A stretch of 64,000 nucleotides of DNA from the NCBI GenBank assembly GCA_045600105.1, contig JAZRXG010000049.1, positions 1 to 64,000 on the forward strand. Reading direction: 5' to 3'. This DNA is from UBA1206 sp045600105 (GTDB lineage Bacteria > Bacillota > Clostridia > Oscillospirales > CAG-382). The notes under the pieces were generated by a model that made no database searches, was not told the DNA's origin, and saw only the letters and a program-made list of their open reading frames with translations. Each line of letters starts with the position of its first letter. Within the stretch, counting starts at the first letter, position 1. Made by a program: the position numbers and the translations under genes. Of this stretch, positions 37,501 to 45,329 are shown piece after piece.

Positions 37501-37951
37501 CTCCCGATTCGTCGTTGATAACGATGTTGCCGGTCCAATATTCGAACTCGATGCAGTAGAACGCATCTTCGGGAACATTGACCTTGAACGATACCTTACC
37601 GTCGTCGCCCATAAGAAGGACTTTGCCGTCGGTACCGTACTTGCTGCCGTCATCAACAGCTACGGTCGCAGTCGTTTCGTCGGCGAAATACTTGGTAACG
37701 TCGACGTCAAGGCTTGATTTCGCATTTCCGAAAACCTCGGCGTTTTCTTCAATGTAGTCGGCATAACTCTTTGAAGTCAGAACGCTTTTGATTTCCGAGA
37801 GCGAGGTTCTTACCAGCGAATCCGACCCGTTTACGCTTTCAACGAGTGCATTCGCCGAGATGTCGGCCACGGTGAGGCAGCTTGTCAGTACGAACAAGAA
37901 TGCCAGACAGAAACCGAGCATCCGCTTGAGTGGATTTTTCAGTTTGCTCAT
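34562..37951 (-). CDS. Giant extracellular solute-binding protein fused to carbohydrate-binding-like domains
   Basis: 1129 residues, more than twice a normal sugar-binding protein. Signal peptide with a possible lipobox LTSC (Cys25), or alternatively cleavage after ISANA. Two galactose-binding-like beta-sandwich modules follow (about 65-240 and 315-480; the second holds YVGQWIEYEIDVPEDGFYNI), then a helical linker (about 490-640), then a family 1 solute-binding domain (about 655-1100, with GTGPDIAMNID and NTWDQFKEVISAL). The ATG at 37951 is chosen because AGGAGG lies 6 nt before it. It is first in the locus. The modules suggest capture of a polymeric or long glycan; the ligand is unknown. Confidence 0.88.
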   Translation of the reverse strand: MSKLKNPLKRMLGFCLAFLFVLTSCLTVADISANALVESVNGSDSLVRTSLSEIKSVLTSKSYADYIEENAEVFGNAKSSLDVDVTKYFADETTATVAVDDGSKYGTDGKVLLMGDDGKVSFKVNVPEDAFYCIEFEYWTGNIVINDESGEAVIEGKSTDIERIILIDGAVPYKEARSISLTRSWTDVYNVVDKDNGYKAVYEKGADGKERKVTFDTSDSRFTDAARDQSANVRIFQRDNAGNEMKPNKELRDNWYTKYLCDSAGYYPDPLRFALTKGEHVITFSTIREPVAVKSIRLCPSAALPTYAEYLASHAGANDYSGNAIKVQGEYPTLTSDKTIYQLNDRTSAISEPQDAALQRLNSIGGDKWTYVGQWIEYEIDVPEDGFYNIVLRYKQSIMEGMYVSRKIYINGEVPFAEAANCRFNYDDSWQTGGMYDGKAELDTKRKDFKFYLEKGVNTVRFEVVLGDMSEILSSVENTLTNCNAYYRKILMLTGPDPDEYRDYQFEKIMPDVLKGLKKSAQELKDVSARLTEVTGVRGSNNGTLERVATTIEEMGTHPNKIAALLSQMKDYLAALGSWLTDTQSQPLEIDYILVQPVDAKIPKAEAGFWKKVVNEVKKFFVSFVADYNSISSTSNLTEEELKAIEKAGIEVWTASSRDQAQIIKKLVDDDFMEKYNVPVNVKLVIGSTLLPATLAGTGPDIAMNIDQSTPVNYAIRSAVYALNTDDPKRGYNFNDFSKFENNPAYKQAIESGYVDTFDETFKRFAPAAITPITLYGETYAIPVTMSFPMLFYRKDIFVEMGLNVPNTWDQFKEVISALQANNLNIGFPTGTGGSMILMYQIGEPLYDMGNYDYYLENYPELFGYDEATGEYTKNVYTVVDDEGNEVIRPKTDGMTINLDSNESLSAFKKVCQYFTMYDFPVSYTFADRFRDGTMPLAVADYSGTYNTLIVFAPEIAGLWEFTPLPGTVLEDGKTIDNTTVASVSTMILMRSVTDENAFTAWIFMQWFTNAEVQAAFGNEMEALLGPSAKQATANIEALTTMSWSKDEMDNLMAQFNAVECTPEFPGSYIIGRYTNFAFLDVYNDNADPVTEMLSYIVDINNELTRKRKEFGLPTQEDIRAADSAKENN

Positions 37952-38035
37952 AGTGATCCTCCTGCGTGAGATTTGGCAGTAAAACGGCGCATTTTCCGTC
38001 ACGGATATGCAATACACCGAATTTAATTACGCTAA

Positions 38036-38064
38036 ATTATACCCTGCGTCAGTCATTTTGTCAA
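38036..38064 (-). promoter_or_regulatory. Consensus sigma-A promoter of the ABC transporter locus
   Basis: Minus strand TTGACA (38059-38064), 17 nt, TATAAT (38036-38041): both boxes are perfect consensus. The leader is about 78 nt. No operator with long arms overlaps it. Confidence 0.87.
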
Positions 38065-38366
38065 GTGTGCATATAATATATGAGGCTTTTTTAGGCACTT
38101 TAACTTGATTCGGTCCCGTTTCGGCGGTCTCTTCCCTTTTCGGGCAAAAAAGACGGTATGTGCAATTTGACATTGTCAAAATCGCCACACTTTTGCGTCT
38201 GTATTTTCCAACCCGAAAAATGCCGTACGGCTCCCCGTATTTTCCGCCCCGAAAAGTCCTTGAAATATGGGAACGCAAACGTATTATTATATAAATATCA
38301 TATCCGAATTTGACGGTGCGGGCCGCGGTTGATAAATTTCGTTAAATTTTAATTTTAGACAAAAAT

Positions 38367-38395
38367 ATACAACCCCGTTTCAGACGGAGTTGTAT
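38367..38395 (-). terminator. Terminator downstream of the vanY-like gene
   Basis: ATACAAC and GTTGTAT with inner CCGT/ACGG make a 12-bp stem with one mismatch; ATTTTTG follows on the minus strand. Confidence 0.65.
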
Positions 38396-38577
38396 GTGAA
38401 TTTTTTTATTTGATTTTTTGTCCGAATCCGTCGATTTTCGTGGTAATGTTGCACAAAAATCGCGGAGATATTTCTACCTATCCAAAATTTCAACAAAACA
38501 TTTGTTCACGGTGCTTTTTTGCACGTTTTTTGTCATTTTTGACACGTTTTGCCGTTTTGCGCGATTTTGCGGTCTTA

Positions 38578-39603
38578 TCAGTCGTTGACGAGTCCTGCCA
38601 TAACGGTCACGATAAAGCCTTCGGAATTGTCGCCCGAGATGGTGTAATCGCAGTTTTCGGGTATCTTGATCTCGGTATCTCCGGACGTATTCGCCTTTAC
38701 GTAATAGATGTAATAGCGTTTTCCTTCGGAGTTTATCGAATAATAATTGTCGTAAGTAAAGCGTTTGCAGAAGTCGATGTATTCTTCAAGGCACTGGTTG
38801 TTGAGCTTCATAAGGAAGGCGTGCGGTCTGCCGACGTATCTGAAAAGCGAATCAGAACCGTCGTGAAGAGTAAGTGATTTTCTGCCGTTGGGGTATCTGA
38901 GGATAAAGCCGTATTTGCTGCAGTTCTCGGCAAGCCAAGTGAATTTTCCGTCGCTCAGACTTCCCTCTTCAGCCGGGTAGACGGTGCACATGAACGAAAG
39001 ACCGGTATTGAGGTCGCTGCCGCCCGCCATATCGGAATCTTTTCCCGACGAATAGCGTTCAGCCTGATCGGATTCGCTCCTGAAACCGTAGGTGACGGTG
39101 AGCGCGTTGCTTCCGGTATAGGAATTGAGCGCCGCCATCATCGAATTGAGGGACGGAAGAACATCGAAAGATATCTGCAGTTCGAGGTCGCGGAGCTTGA
39201 AGACCTTGCTCGTGTACTCGGAATAATTGCTGAATTTCATCAGCTTGGGGGTATTTGCGAAATCGAATTTCCGGTCGTTGTTGACAACGATGAGGTCGCC
39301 CTTGTGGATATCGGAGTACGGGACCTTGACGGTATCGTACTTCAGCACGGGTTTTGGCGCGTCGCCGGAAGTTTCGGCGGGAAAAGATTCTTCGGACGTG
39401 TCGCCGAACGGTTCCGACGTATCGGAAGACGTTTCGGAGGACTTTTCCGCTTGTTCGGAAACGTCACTGCTGTCTTCCTCGACCGATTTTTCAAACATGA
39501 AATTCGCGAGTAATACCGACAGTATTACGACGATGACGCCGAAGCAGGCGACTACCGCTATAAGGTTTATGAAGCTGTAACTGTTTTTTGCCTGTTTGCC
39601 CAT
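38578..39603 (-). CDS. VanY-like (M15B) protein lacking zinc ligands, predicted inactive
   Basis: 341 residues. One N-terminal membrane helix (about 12-36), a Ser/Glu/Thr-rich outer linker (about 38-80), then a VanY fold: YGFRSESDQ, WLAENCSKYGFILRYPNGR and FRYVG are typical. The active-site motifs are altered. The usual SxHxxGxxxD is SDLNTGLSFM near residues 195-205, and the usual EPWH before FRYVG is SDSL near 250. All three metal ligands (His, Asp, His) are therefore missing. It probably binds peptidoglycan without cutting it. The ATG at 39603 has AAAGGA upstream; the ATG six codons earlier does not. Confidence 0.82.
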   Translation of the reverse strand: MGKQAKNSYSFINLIAVVACFGVIVVILSVLLANFMFEKSVEEDSSDVSEQAEKSSETSSDTSEPFGDTSEESFPAETSGDAPKPVLKYDTVKVPYSDIHKGDLIVVNNDRKFDFANTPKLMKFSNYSEYTSKVFKLRDLELQISFDVLPSLNSMMAALNSYTGSNALTVTYGFRSESDQAERYSSGKDSDMAGGSDLNTGLSFMCTVYPAEEGSLSDGKFTWLAENCSKYGFILRYPNGRKSLTLHDGSDSLFRYVGRPHAFLMKLNNQCLEEYIDFCKRFTYDNYYSINSEGKRYYIYYVKANTSGDTEIKIPENCDYTISGDNSEGFIVTVMAGLVND

Positions 39604-39643
39604 TGGTGACGTTCCTTTCATATATAATAATGATACGTGAATA

Positions 39644-39674
39644 AATCACCGCCGCGCCAAGCGCGGCGGTGATT
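39644..39674 (-). terminator. GC-rich hairpin after nifJ
   Basis: A perfect 14-bp stem (AATCACCGCCGCGC) with a 3-nt loop lies 13 nt past the nifJ stop. No T run follows, so it may work as a weak terminator or an mRNA-stabilising hairpin. Confidence 0.55.
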
Positions 39675-39687
39675 ACCGAAACCGGGA

Positions 39688-42600
39688 TCAGTTCTGTTCG
39701 GAAAGCTTCTTGAGTTTGAGATATTTCTCTTTCGCTTCGATCTCTGCTCTGTCGAAGAGGACTTTCGCTCTTTCGGGGAAGAAGAGGTTGAGGGAAGAAT
39801 ATCTGGACTCGGTGTTGATGAATTCCTTGTAATCGTTGGTCGGTTCCTTGGAATCAAGGGTGAACGGGTTCTTGCCTTCAGCGGTAAGACGAGGATCGTA
39901 ACGGAAGGTGTGCCAGTAACCCGCGGCAACTGCTGCCTTGGTTTCGAGCATGGAGGTTCCGAGGCCCTTCTTGATACCGTGGTTGATACAAGGAGCGTAA
40001 CCGATGACGATGGAAGGTCCGTGATAGCTTTCGGCTTCGCTGATGGCCTTGACGCACTGGTTGTAATCGGCGCCCATAGCCACCTGTGCGACGTAAACAT
40101 AGCCGTAGCTCATTGCGATACCCGCGAGGTCCTTCTTCTTGACGGCTTTGCCGGCTGCAGCGAACTGAGCAACGGAGCCGGTAGGAGTGGACTTGGAAGC
40201 CTGTCCGCCGGTGTTAGAGTAAACCTCGGTATCGAAGACGAATACGTTGACGTCTTCGCCGGAAGCGAGAACGTGGTCGAGACCGCCGAAGCCTATATCA
40301 TAAGCCCAGCCGTCGCCGCCGAAGATCCACATGGACTTCTTGACGAAGAGATCCTTCATCGCGAGTGCCTGCTTGTAAGCGGCGTCACCGTTATCGGCGT
40401 TCTTGATAGCTTCTTCGAGAGCAGCGGAAGCGGCAACGGAAGCCTTTCCGTCGTCCTTGACTTCGAGCCAAGCCTTGGAAGCAGCTGCGAGAGCTTCGTT
40501 ATCGGAAGCGGCAAAGCCTTCGACGAGCTCGATGAGTTTGGCACGGCGCTGTTTGACGGCGGTAGCCATACCGAGACCGTATTCGGCGTTGTCTTCAAAG
40601 AGGGAGTTAGCCCAAGCGGGTCCTTTGCCTTCCTTGTTGACCGTGTAAGGAGTGGAAGGAGCGGAGCCGCCCCAGATGGAAGAGCATCCGGTAGCGTTGG
40701 CGATGAACATTCTGTCGCCGAAGAGCTGGGTTATGAGTTTTGCGTAAGGAGTTTCGCCGCAGCCTGCGCATGCGCCCGAGAACTCGAGCAGCGGCTGTTT
40801 GAACTGCGAACCCTTGACGGAGTCGGGTTTGAATTTTGCAAGCACTTCGGGGTCATCGGCATATTTATAGCTGAGTTCGAAGTACTTCTGTTCTTCCTGC
40901 TGGCCTGCCGCGGGCTGCATGGAAAGAGCCTTTTCGCCCTTCTTGCCCGGGCAGATCTGTACGCAGCTGCCGCATCCGAGGCAGTCGAGTACGGAAACGG
41001 TAACGCCGAACTTATATCCGGGCATAGCCGTCATGGGAAGAAGCTTCATTTCGGGATATTTTGCGGCGTCTTCGTCTTTCATCGCAACGGGACGGATGGT
41101 AGCGTGCGGGCAGACGAGAGAGCAGAAGTTGCACTGAATGCAGTTTTCGGGGTTCCAGACGGGAACGTCGACCGCGACACCGCGTTTTTCATAAGCGGCA
41201 GTGCCCTGAGGAGAAGTACCGTCGGCTCTGTCGAGGAAGGTGGAAACGGGAAGGTTGTCACCCTTCTGAGCGGTAACGGGTTTGAGGATGTTATCGACGA
41301 AGTTGACTACGTCGGCTCTGCCTTCGGTAGCTTTGACTTCGACTTTTTCGTCAACGGCGTCAGCCCAGGATGCGGGGATCTCGACCTTGACGGCTGCGTT
41401 TGCGCCTTCTTCGATTGCGGCGTAGTTCATGTCAACGACTGCCTGCCCCTTCTTGATGAAGGACTTGTAAGCAGCTTTCTTCATATATTCTATGGCGTCG
41501 TCAGCGGGGATGATGTTGGCGAGCTTGAAGAACGCGGACTGGAGAACGGTGTTGGTTCTGCCGCCGAGACCGAGCTTCTTGGCGATGGAGATGGCGTCAA
41601 CGATGTAGAAGTTGACTTTCTTCTTTGCGAGGTCGCGTTTTGCCTTTGCGGGGAGGACGGAATCGAGTTCGTCCGCGCTCCACTGGCAGTTGAGGAGGAA
41701 CGTGCCGCCTTCCTTGATGTCGGCGGTGATGTCATACATGTGGATGTATGCGGGGTTGTGGCAGGCTACGAAGTTCGCATTTGAAACGAGGTAGGTGGAA
41801 CGGATGGGGGTGTCGCCGAATCTGAGGTGAGATACGGTGATGCCGCCGGACTTCTTGGAGTCGTATGCGAAATAAGCCTGAATATATTTATCGGTATGGT
41901 CGCCGATGATCTTGATGGAGTTCTTGTTCGCACCAACGGTACCGTCGGAGCCGAGACCCCAGAACTTGCAGGATACGGTGTCCGCGGGAGCGGTGTCGGG
42001 TTCCTCTTCGATGGGAAGAGAAAGGTTGGTGACGTCGTCGGTGATGGAAAGGGTGAAACCGTTGACGGGTTTCGCTGCGTCGAGGTTCTTGTATACGGAA
42101 ACGACTGCGCCGGGAGTGGTGTCCTTGGAGCCGAGGCCGTATCTGCCGCCTACGATGAGAGCCTTTTCGAAGATGGTGCCGCGGACCGCGGAAACAACGT
42201 CGAGGTAGAGAGGCTCGCCGAGAGCGCCCGGTTCCTTGGTGCGGTCAAGGACCGCGATCTTGGTAACGGTCTCGGGGATGGCGGAGATGAAATGCTTGAC
42301 GGAGAAAGGTCTGTAAAGTCTGACTTTGAGAAGACCGACTTTTTCGCCTTTTGCCATAAGGTAGTCGATGGTTTCTTCGGCGGTGTCGCAGATGGAGCCC
42401 ATGGCGACGATGAGCTTGTCGGCCTTGGGATCGCCGTAGTAGTTGAAGAGCTTGTAATCGGTGCCGATCTTTTCGTTGATCTTTGCCATGTAATCTTCAA
42501 CGATGGCGGGAACCGCATTATAATAACTATTGGAAGCTTCTCTTGCCTGGAAGAAGATGTCGGGGTTCTGAGCGGTGCCGCGGAGAACGGGATGATCGGG

Positions 42601-43230
42601 GTTGAGGGATCTTTCGCGGAAAGCCTTTACGGCGTCCATATCGACGAGATCTCTGAGGTCCTCATAGTCCCAGGTCTCGACTTTCTGGATCTCGTGAGAG
42701 GTCCTGAAGCCGTCGAAGAAGTGCATGAAAGGAACTCTGCCTTTGATGGCGGAGAGATGTGCGACCGCGCCGAGGTCCATGACTTCCTGGACATTGGAGG
42801 AGCAGAGCATTGCGAAGCCGGTCTGACGGCACGCCATGACGTCGCTGTGATCGCCGAAAATGGAGAGGGCGTGGGAAGCGATGGCACGTGCGGTGACGTG
42901 GATGACGCCGGGGAGAAGCTCGCCGGCGATCTTGTACATATTGGGGATCATGAGGAGAAGACCCTGGGAAGCAGTATAGGTGGTGGTGAGGGCGCCTGCG
43001 GAAAGCGAGCCGTGAACGGTGCCGGAAGCGCCGCCTTCGGACTGCATTTCAACTACCTTGACGGTCTGACCGAAAAGGTTCTTACGTCCTTCTGCCGCCC
43101 ATTTGTCGGTATACTCCGCCATCGGGGACGACGGCGTTATGGGGTAAATACCGGCAACTTCGGTGAAAGCATAGGATACATGAGCGGCAGCGTTGTTGCC
43201 GTCCATGGAAATCTTTTTTCTTGTTACCAT
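39688..43230 (-). CDS. nifJ: Pyruvate:ferredoxin oxidoreductase
   Basis: 1180 residues, full-length single-chain enzyme. It turns pyruvate and CoA into acetyl-CoA and CO2 and reduces ferredoxin. Domains in order: the TPP pyrimidine domain with YPITPSSPMAEYTDKWAAEG, the CoA/transketolase C domain, the gamma domain, EKR, two 4Fe-4S motifs (CIQCNFCSLVCP and CLGCGSCVQICP, about 690-760), then the TPP pyrophosphate domain with GDGWAYDIGFGGLDHV and the cluster Cys in CAGCGET. Cytosolic. GGAGG lies before the ATG. Monocistronic, with its own promoter. It marks an anaerobic fermentative life. Confidence 0.97.
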   Translation of the reverse strand: MVTRKKISMDGNNAAAHVSYAFTEVAGIYPITPSSPMAEYTDKWAAEGRKNLFGQTVKVVEMQSEGGASGTVHGSLSAGALTTTYTASQGLLLMIPNMYKIAGELLPGVIHVTARAIASHALSIFGDHSDVMACRQTGFAMLCSSNVQEVMDLGAVAHLSAIKGRVPFMHFFDGFRTSHEIQKVETWDYEDLRDLVDMDAVKAFRERSLNPDHPVLRGTAQNPDIFFQAREASNSYYNAVPAIVEDYMAKINEKIGTDYKLFNYYGDPKADKLIVAMGSICDTAEETIDYLMAKGEKVGLLKVRLYRPFSVKHFISAIPETVTKIAVLDRTKEPGALGEPLYLDVVSAVRGTIFEKALIVGGRYGLGSKDTTPGAVVSVYKNLDAAKPVNGFTLSITDDVTNLSLPIEEEPDTAPADTVSCKFWGLGSDGTVGANKNSIKIIGDHTDKYIQAYFAYDSKKSGGITVSHLRFGDTPIRSTYLVSNANFVACHNPAYIHMYDITADIKEGGTFLLNCQWSADELDSVLPAKAKRDLAKKKVNFYIVDAISIAKKLGLGGRTNTVLQSAFFKLANIIPADDAIEYMKKAAYKSFIKKGQAVVDMNYAAIEEGANAAVKVEIPASWADAVDEKVEVKATEGRADVVNFVDNILKPVTAQKGDNLPVSTFLDRADGTSPQGTAAYEKRGVAVDVPVWNPENCIQCNFCSLVCPHATIRPVAMKDEDAAKYPEMKLLPMTAMPGYKFGVTVSVLDCLGCGSCVQICPGKKGEKALSMQPAAGQQEEQKYFELSYKYADDPEVLAKFKPDSVKGSQFKQPLLEFSGACAGCGETPYAKLITQLFGDRMFIANATGCSSIWGGSAPSTPYTVNKEGKGPAWANSLFEDNAEYGLGMATAVKQRRAKLIELVEGFAASDNEALAAASKAWLEVKDDGKASVAASAALEEAIKNADNGDAAYKQALAMKDLFVKKSMWIFGGDGWAYDIGFGGLDHVLASGEDVNVFVFDTEVYSNTGGQASKSTPTGSVAQFAAAGKAVKKKDLAGIAMSYGYVYVAQVAMGADYNQCVKAISEAESYHGPSIVIGYAPCINHGIKKGLGTSMLETKAAVAAGYWHTFRYDPRLTAEGKNPFTLDSKEPTNDYKEFINTESRYSSLNLFFPERAKVLFDRAEIEAKEKYLKLKKLSEQN

Positions 43231-43264
43231 AAAAACAATACCTCCGTTTTTTTCATTGCCATTT

Positions 43265-43293
43265 ATTCTATCACAACTTTTTCAATATGTAAA
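43265..43293 (-). promoter_or_regulatory. Sigma-A promoter of nifJ
   Basis: Minus strand TTTACA (43288-43293), 17 nt, TAGAAT (43265-43270), about 35 nt before the start codon. Confidence 0.68.
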
Positions 43294-43396
43294 TATGCTT
43301 TTACAAATTTTTCCCGATATTTTTATTTTATTTGCGTTTTCCGCGGCGCGGCGCACTCTTTTTTTGTCACAATGACATTTTTTGTTTCAAAAAGAC

Positions 43397-43425
43397 TTGA
43401 AAAATGGATATTCTTGTGGTATTAT
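43397..43425 (+). promoter_or_regulatory. Sigma-A promoter of yifB
   Basis: TTGAAA (43397-43402), 17 nt, TATTAT (43420-43425). Confidence 0.7.
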
Positions 43426-43494
43426 CATTGTGTATCGTTATAAATTGCATTAATTTGCGTTTGAAAAAGCGTATTTTCCGTACCGGAGGAAGCC

Positions 43495-45024
43495 ATGGTA
43501 AGAGTGATAACCACGTTTGCCCTTAACGGAATAGACGGCATCCCCGTGTTCGTCGAGGCGACCTCGTTCAAATCGAGCGACCCGAAAATCACGCTTATCG
43601 GTCTTCCCGACACCGCCGTCAAAGAATCGCTCGAACGCGTCCACGGCGCCGCCGTCGCATCGGGCATCAAGCTCAGGACGGGGCACGTCACGGTCAACCT
43701 CGCTCCCGCCGACGTGAGAAAAGAGGGCTCGTCGTTCGACCTGCCCATCCTCCTTTCGATGCTGGACGAGTCGATATCCGAACGTTTCGACACGGCGGGA
43801 AAAGCGTTTGCCGGTGAGCTTTCGCTGACGGGTGAACTGCGCCCCATAAACGGAGCGCTTTCGATGGCGATAGCCGCCCGTGACAGCGGGATAAAAGAAA
43901 TATATCTTCCCGACGCCAACGCCGCCGAGGCGTCCGCCGCGGAAGGGATAGACGTATTCCCCGTTTCAAGCGTGAATCAGCTCTGCCGTCATCTGACCGG
44001 TGACGAGAAAATCGCAAAGACCGTCTTCTCGGAAGAGGCGTTCACGCGCGAAGCGTTCCTGTCGGCGCTCGATTACCGCGACGTGAAGGGTCAGGACACG
44101 GCGAAAAAAGCGATCGAGCTCGCCGCTGCCGGTAGCCACAACCTGCTTATGATCGGGCCTCCGGGCTCGGGCAAAAGCATGCTCGCCTCCCGCATACCGT
44201 CGATACTTCCGCCGATAACGCTCAAGGAAGCGATCGAAACCACGAGGATACACTCGATAGCCGGCGCTCTCGGAAACGGAGTGTCGCTCATCTCCTCCCG
44301 TCCCTTCCGTTCGCCGCATCACACGATGTCGACCGCGGGGCTTGCCGGAGGCGGAAAGAATCCGAAGCCGGGCGAGATCTCGCTCGCTCATCACGGAGTG
44401 CTTTTCCTTGACGAATTCCCCGAGTTCGACAAAAGCGCGATGGAGGTGCTGCGTCAGCCGCTCGAGGAACGCCTTATAAATATAACGAGAGTAAGCGGAA
44501 CGGTGTCGTATCCGGCGTCGTTCATACTCGTCTGCGCCATGAACCCGTGCAAATGCGGCTGGTTCGGTCATCCCACCCACCCGTGCACCTGCTCGGAAAT
44601 ATCGCGCAAGGCCTATGTTTCGAAAATTTCGGGCCCGCTTCTCGACAGGATAGACATCCAGGTCGAGGTACCGTCGCTCGACTACGCCGGCGTTTCGATG
44701 ACGAAGGAATCGGAGCCGAGCGAAGAAATAAGAAAAAGAGTCGTTGCCGCCCGTCTTTTCGCGGCGGAACGCTTCGGCGACCCCGCAATGGCGAACGGAC
44801 TCATGACGCCCTCGCAGATACGTAAATTCTGCGTCGTCGACGACGGCGGGAACGAGCTGCTCAAAAAAGCGTACACGACGATGTCGCTTTCGGCGCGAAG
44901 CTACGACAGACTGCTCAAGGTAGCGCGCACGGCAGCCGATTTCGACAGATCGGACGACATAAAGAAGCGTCACATAGCGCTTGCGCTTCAGCTCCGCACG
45001 CTTGACAAAAAATACTTCGGTTGA
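43495..45024 (+). CDS. YifB/ComM family Mg-chelatase-like AAA+ protein
   Basis: 509 residues. An N-terminal Lon-protease-like domain (about 1-170), then an AAA+ module with Walker A GPPGSGKSM near residue 220, Walker B LFLDEFPEF, and a Cys-containing insert (CAMNPCKCGWFGHPTHPCTC). The Mg-chelatase C-terminal domain ends the protein. ComM in other bacteria is a hexameric helicase that aids branch migration during natural transformation; the role in Clostridia is less clear. A GGAGG lies just upstream of the ATG. It is the first rightward gene after the strand switch. Confidence 0.93.
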   Translation: MVRVITTFALNGIDGIPVFVEATSFKSSDPKITLIGLPDTAVKESLERVHGAAVASGIKLRTGHVTVNLAPADVRKEGSSFDLPILLSMLDESISERFDTAGKAFAGELSLTGELRPINGALSMAIAARDSGIKEIYLPDANAAEASAAEGIDVFPVSSVNQLCRHLTGDEKIAKTVFSEEAFTREAFLSALDYRDVKGQDTAKKAIELAAAGSHNLLMIGPPGSGKSMLASRIPSILPPITLKEAIETTRIHSIAGALGNGVSLISSRPFRSPHHTMSTAGLAGGGKNPKPGEISLAHHGVLFLDEFPEFDKSAMEVLRQPLEERLINITRVSGTVSYPASFILVCAMNPCKCGWFGHPTHPCTCSEISRKAYVSKISGPLLDRIDIQVEVPSLDYAGVSMTKESEPSEEIRKRVVAARLFAAERFGDPAMANGLMTPSQIRKFCVVDDGGNELLKKAYTTMSLSARSYDRLLKVARTAADFDRSDDIKKRHIALALQLRTLDKKYFG

Positions 45025-45329
45025 CGGTTATCCTTCACAACTTAACATAATCCGCCGGATTTTTCCCCTATTCCGGCTCACGGATGTGGATAACTATGTG
45101 GATTATGTTGATAACTCCCGCGATTTTCAATAGTTTTCCACATACCGGGCGATTTTCCGGCGTGTGGATAACCGATTTCATAATGTCCGGAAGCACGTTA
45201 TTATGTCAACACGGCGTTACCGGTCCGTTCTTTTTGAAGGATACGGAAGGTCGTCCGTATGAATAAACAACACGTTTTGACCCCTTAACGCGGTTTTGCG
45301 TTTGCCCCCTTACGAAAGGAAGCGATTAC
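45025..45329. other. Noncoding stretch with a DnaA-box cluster
   Basis: A 305-bp gap between yifB and the next rightward gene. The left part holds five DnaA-box-like sites (see the separate entry). A small hairpin ATACGGA/TCCGTAT lies at 45241-45260. No convincing promoter for the downstream gene was found, apart from a weak TTGAAG-18-TATGAA that overlaps the hairpin. Confidence 0.6.
45085..45171. promoter_or_regulatory. Cluster of DnaA boxes, possible replication origin element
   Basis: Sites read against TTATCCACA: perfect copies (minus strand) at 45085-45093 and 45163-45171; one-mismatch copies at 45097-45105 (minus), 45106-45114 (minus) and 45134-45142 (plus, TTTTCCACA). Three lie nearly end to end at 45085-45114. 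The gene direction changes from leftward to rightward just to the left. Confidence 0.65.

Larger units (their letters stand above)
37952..38577. other. Noncoding stretch between the ABC locus and the vanY-like gene
   Basis: AT-rich. It holds the ABC locus promoter (38036-38064), a small palindrome CATAT-3-ATATG (38070-38082) upstream of it, and a terminator for the vanY-like gene (38367-38395). Two further mini-palindromes, GTGC-6-GCAC and TGTCA-4-TGACA, lie at about 38511-38543. I see no gene or RNA family in it. Confidence 0.6.

Noticed and set aside
34538..37717. A very long rightward open frame opposite the giant binding protein, and similar long frames opposite the ftsZ genes, nifJ and the DUF5696 and NHL/Yip1 genes
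   Set aside because: They lie fully antisense to well-supported genes, have no ribosome binding sites and read as low-complexity Val/Gly/Asp-rich sequence, which is expected from the codon use of the real genes.
38027..38278. Short leftward open frame of 83 codons before the ABC locus
   Set aside because: It contains the consensus promoter of the locus in its sequence, has no ribosome binding site and no recognisable protein features.
43231..43494. Alternative origin in the nifJ-yifB gap
   Set aside because: It is the exact strand-switch point, but I found only the two divergent promoters and no DnaA boxes there.
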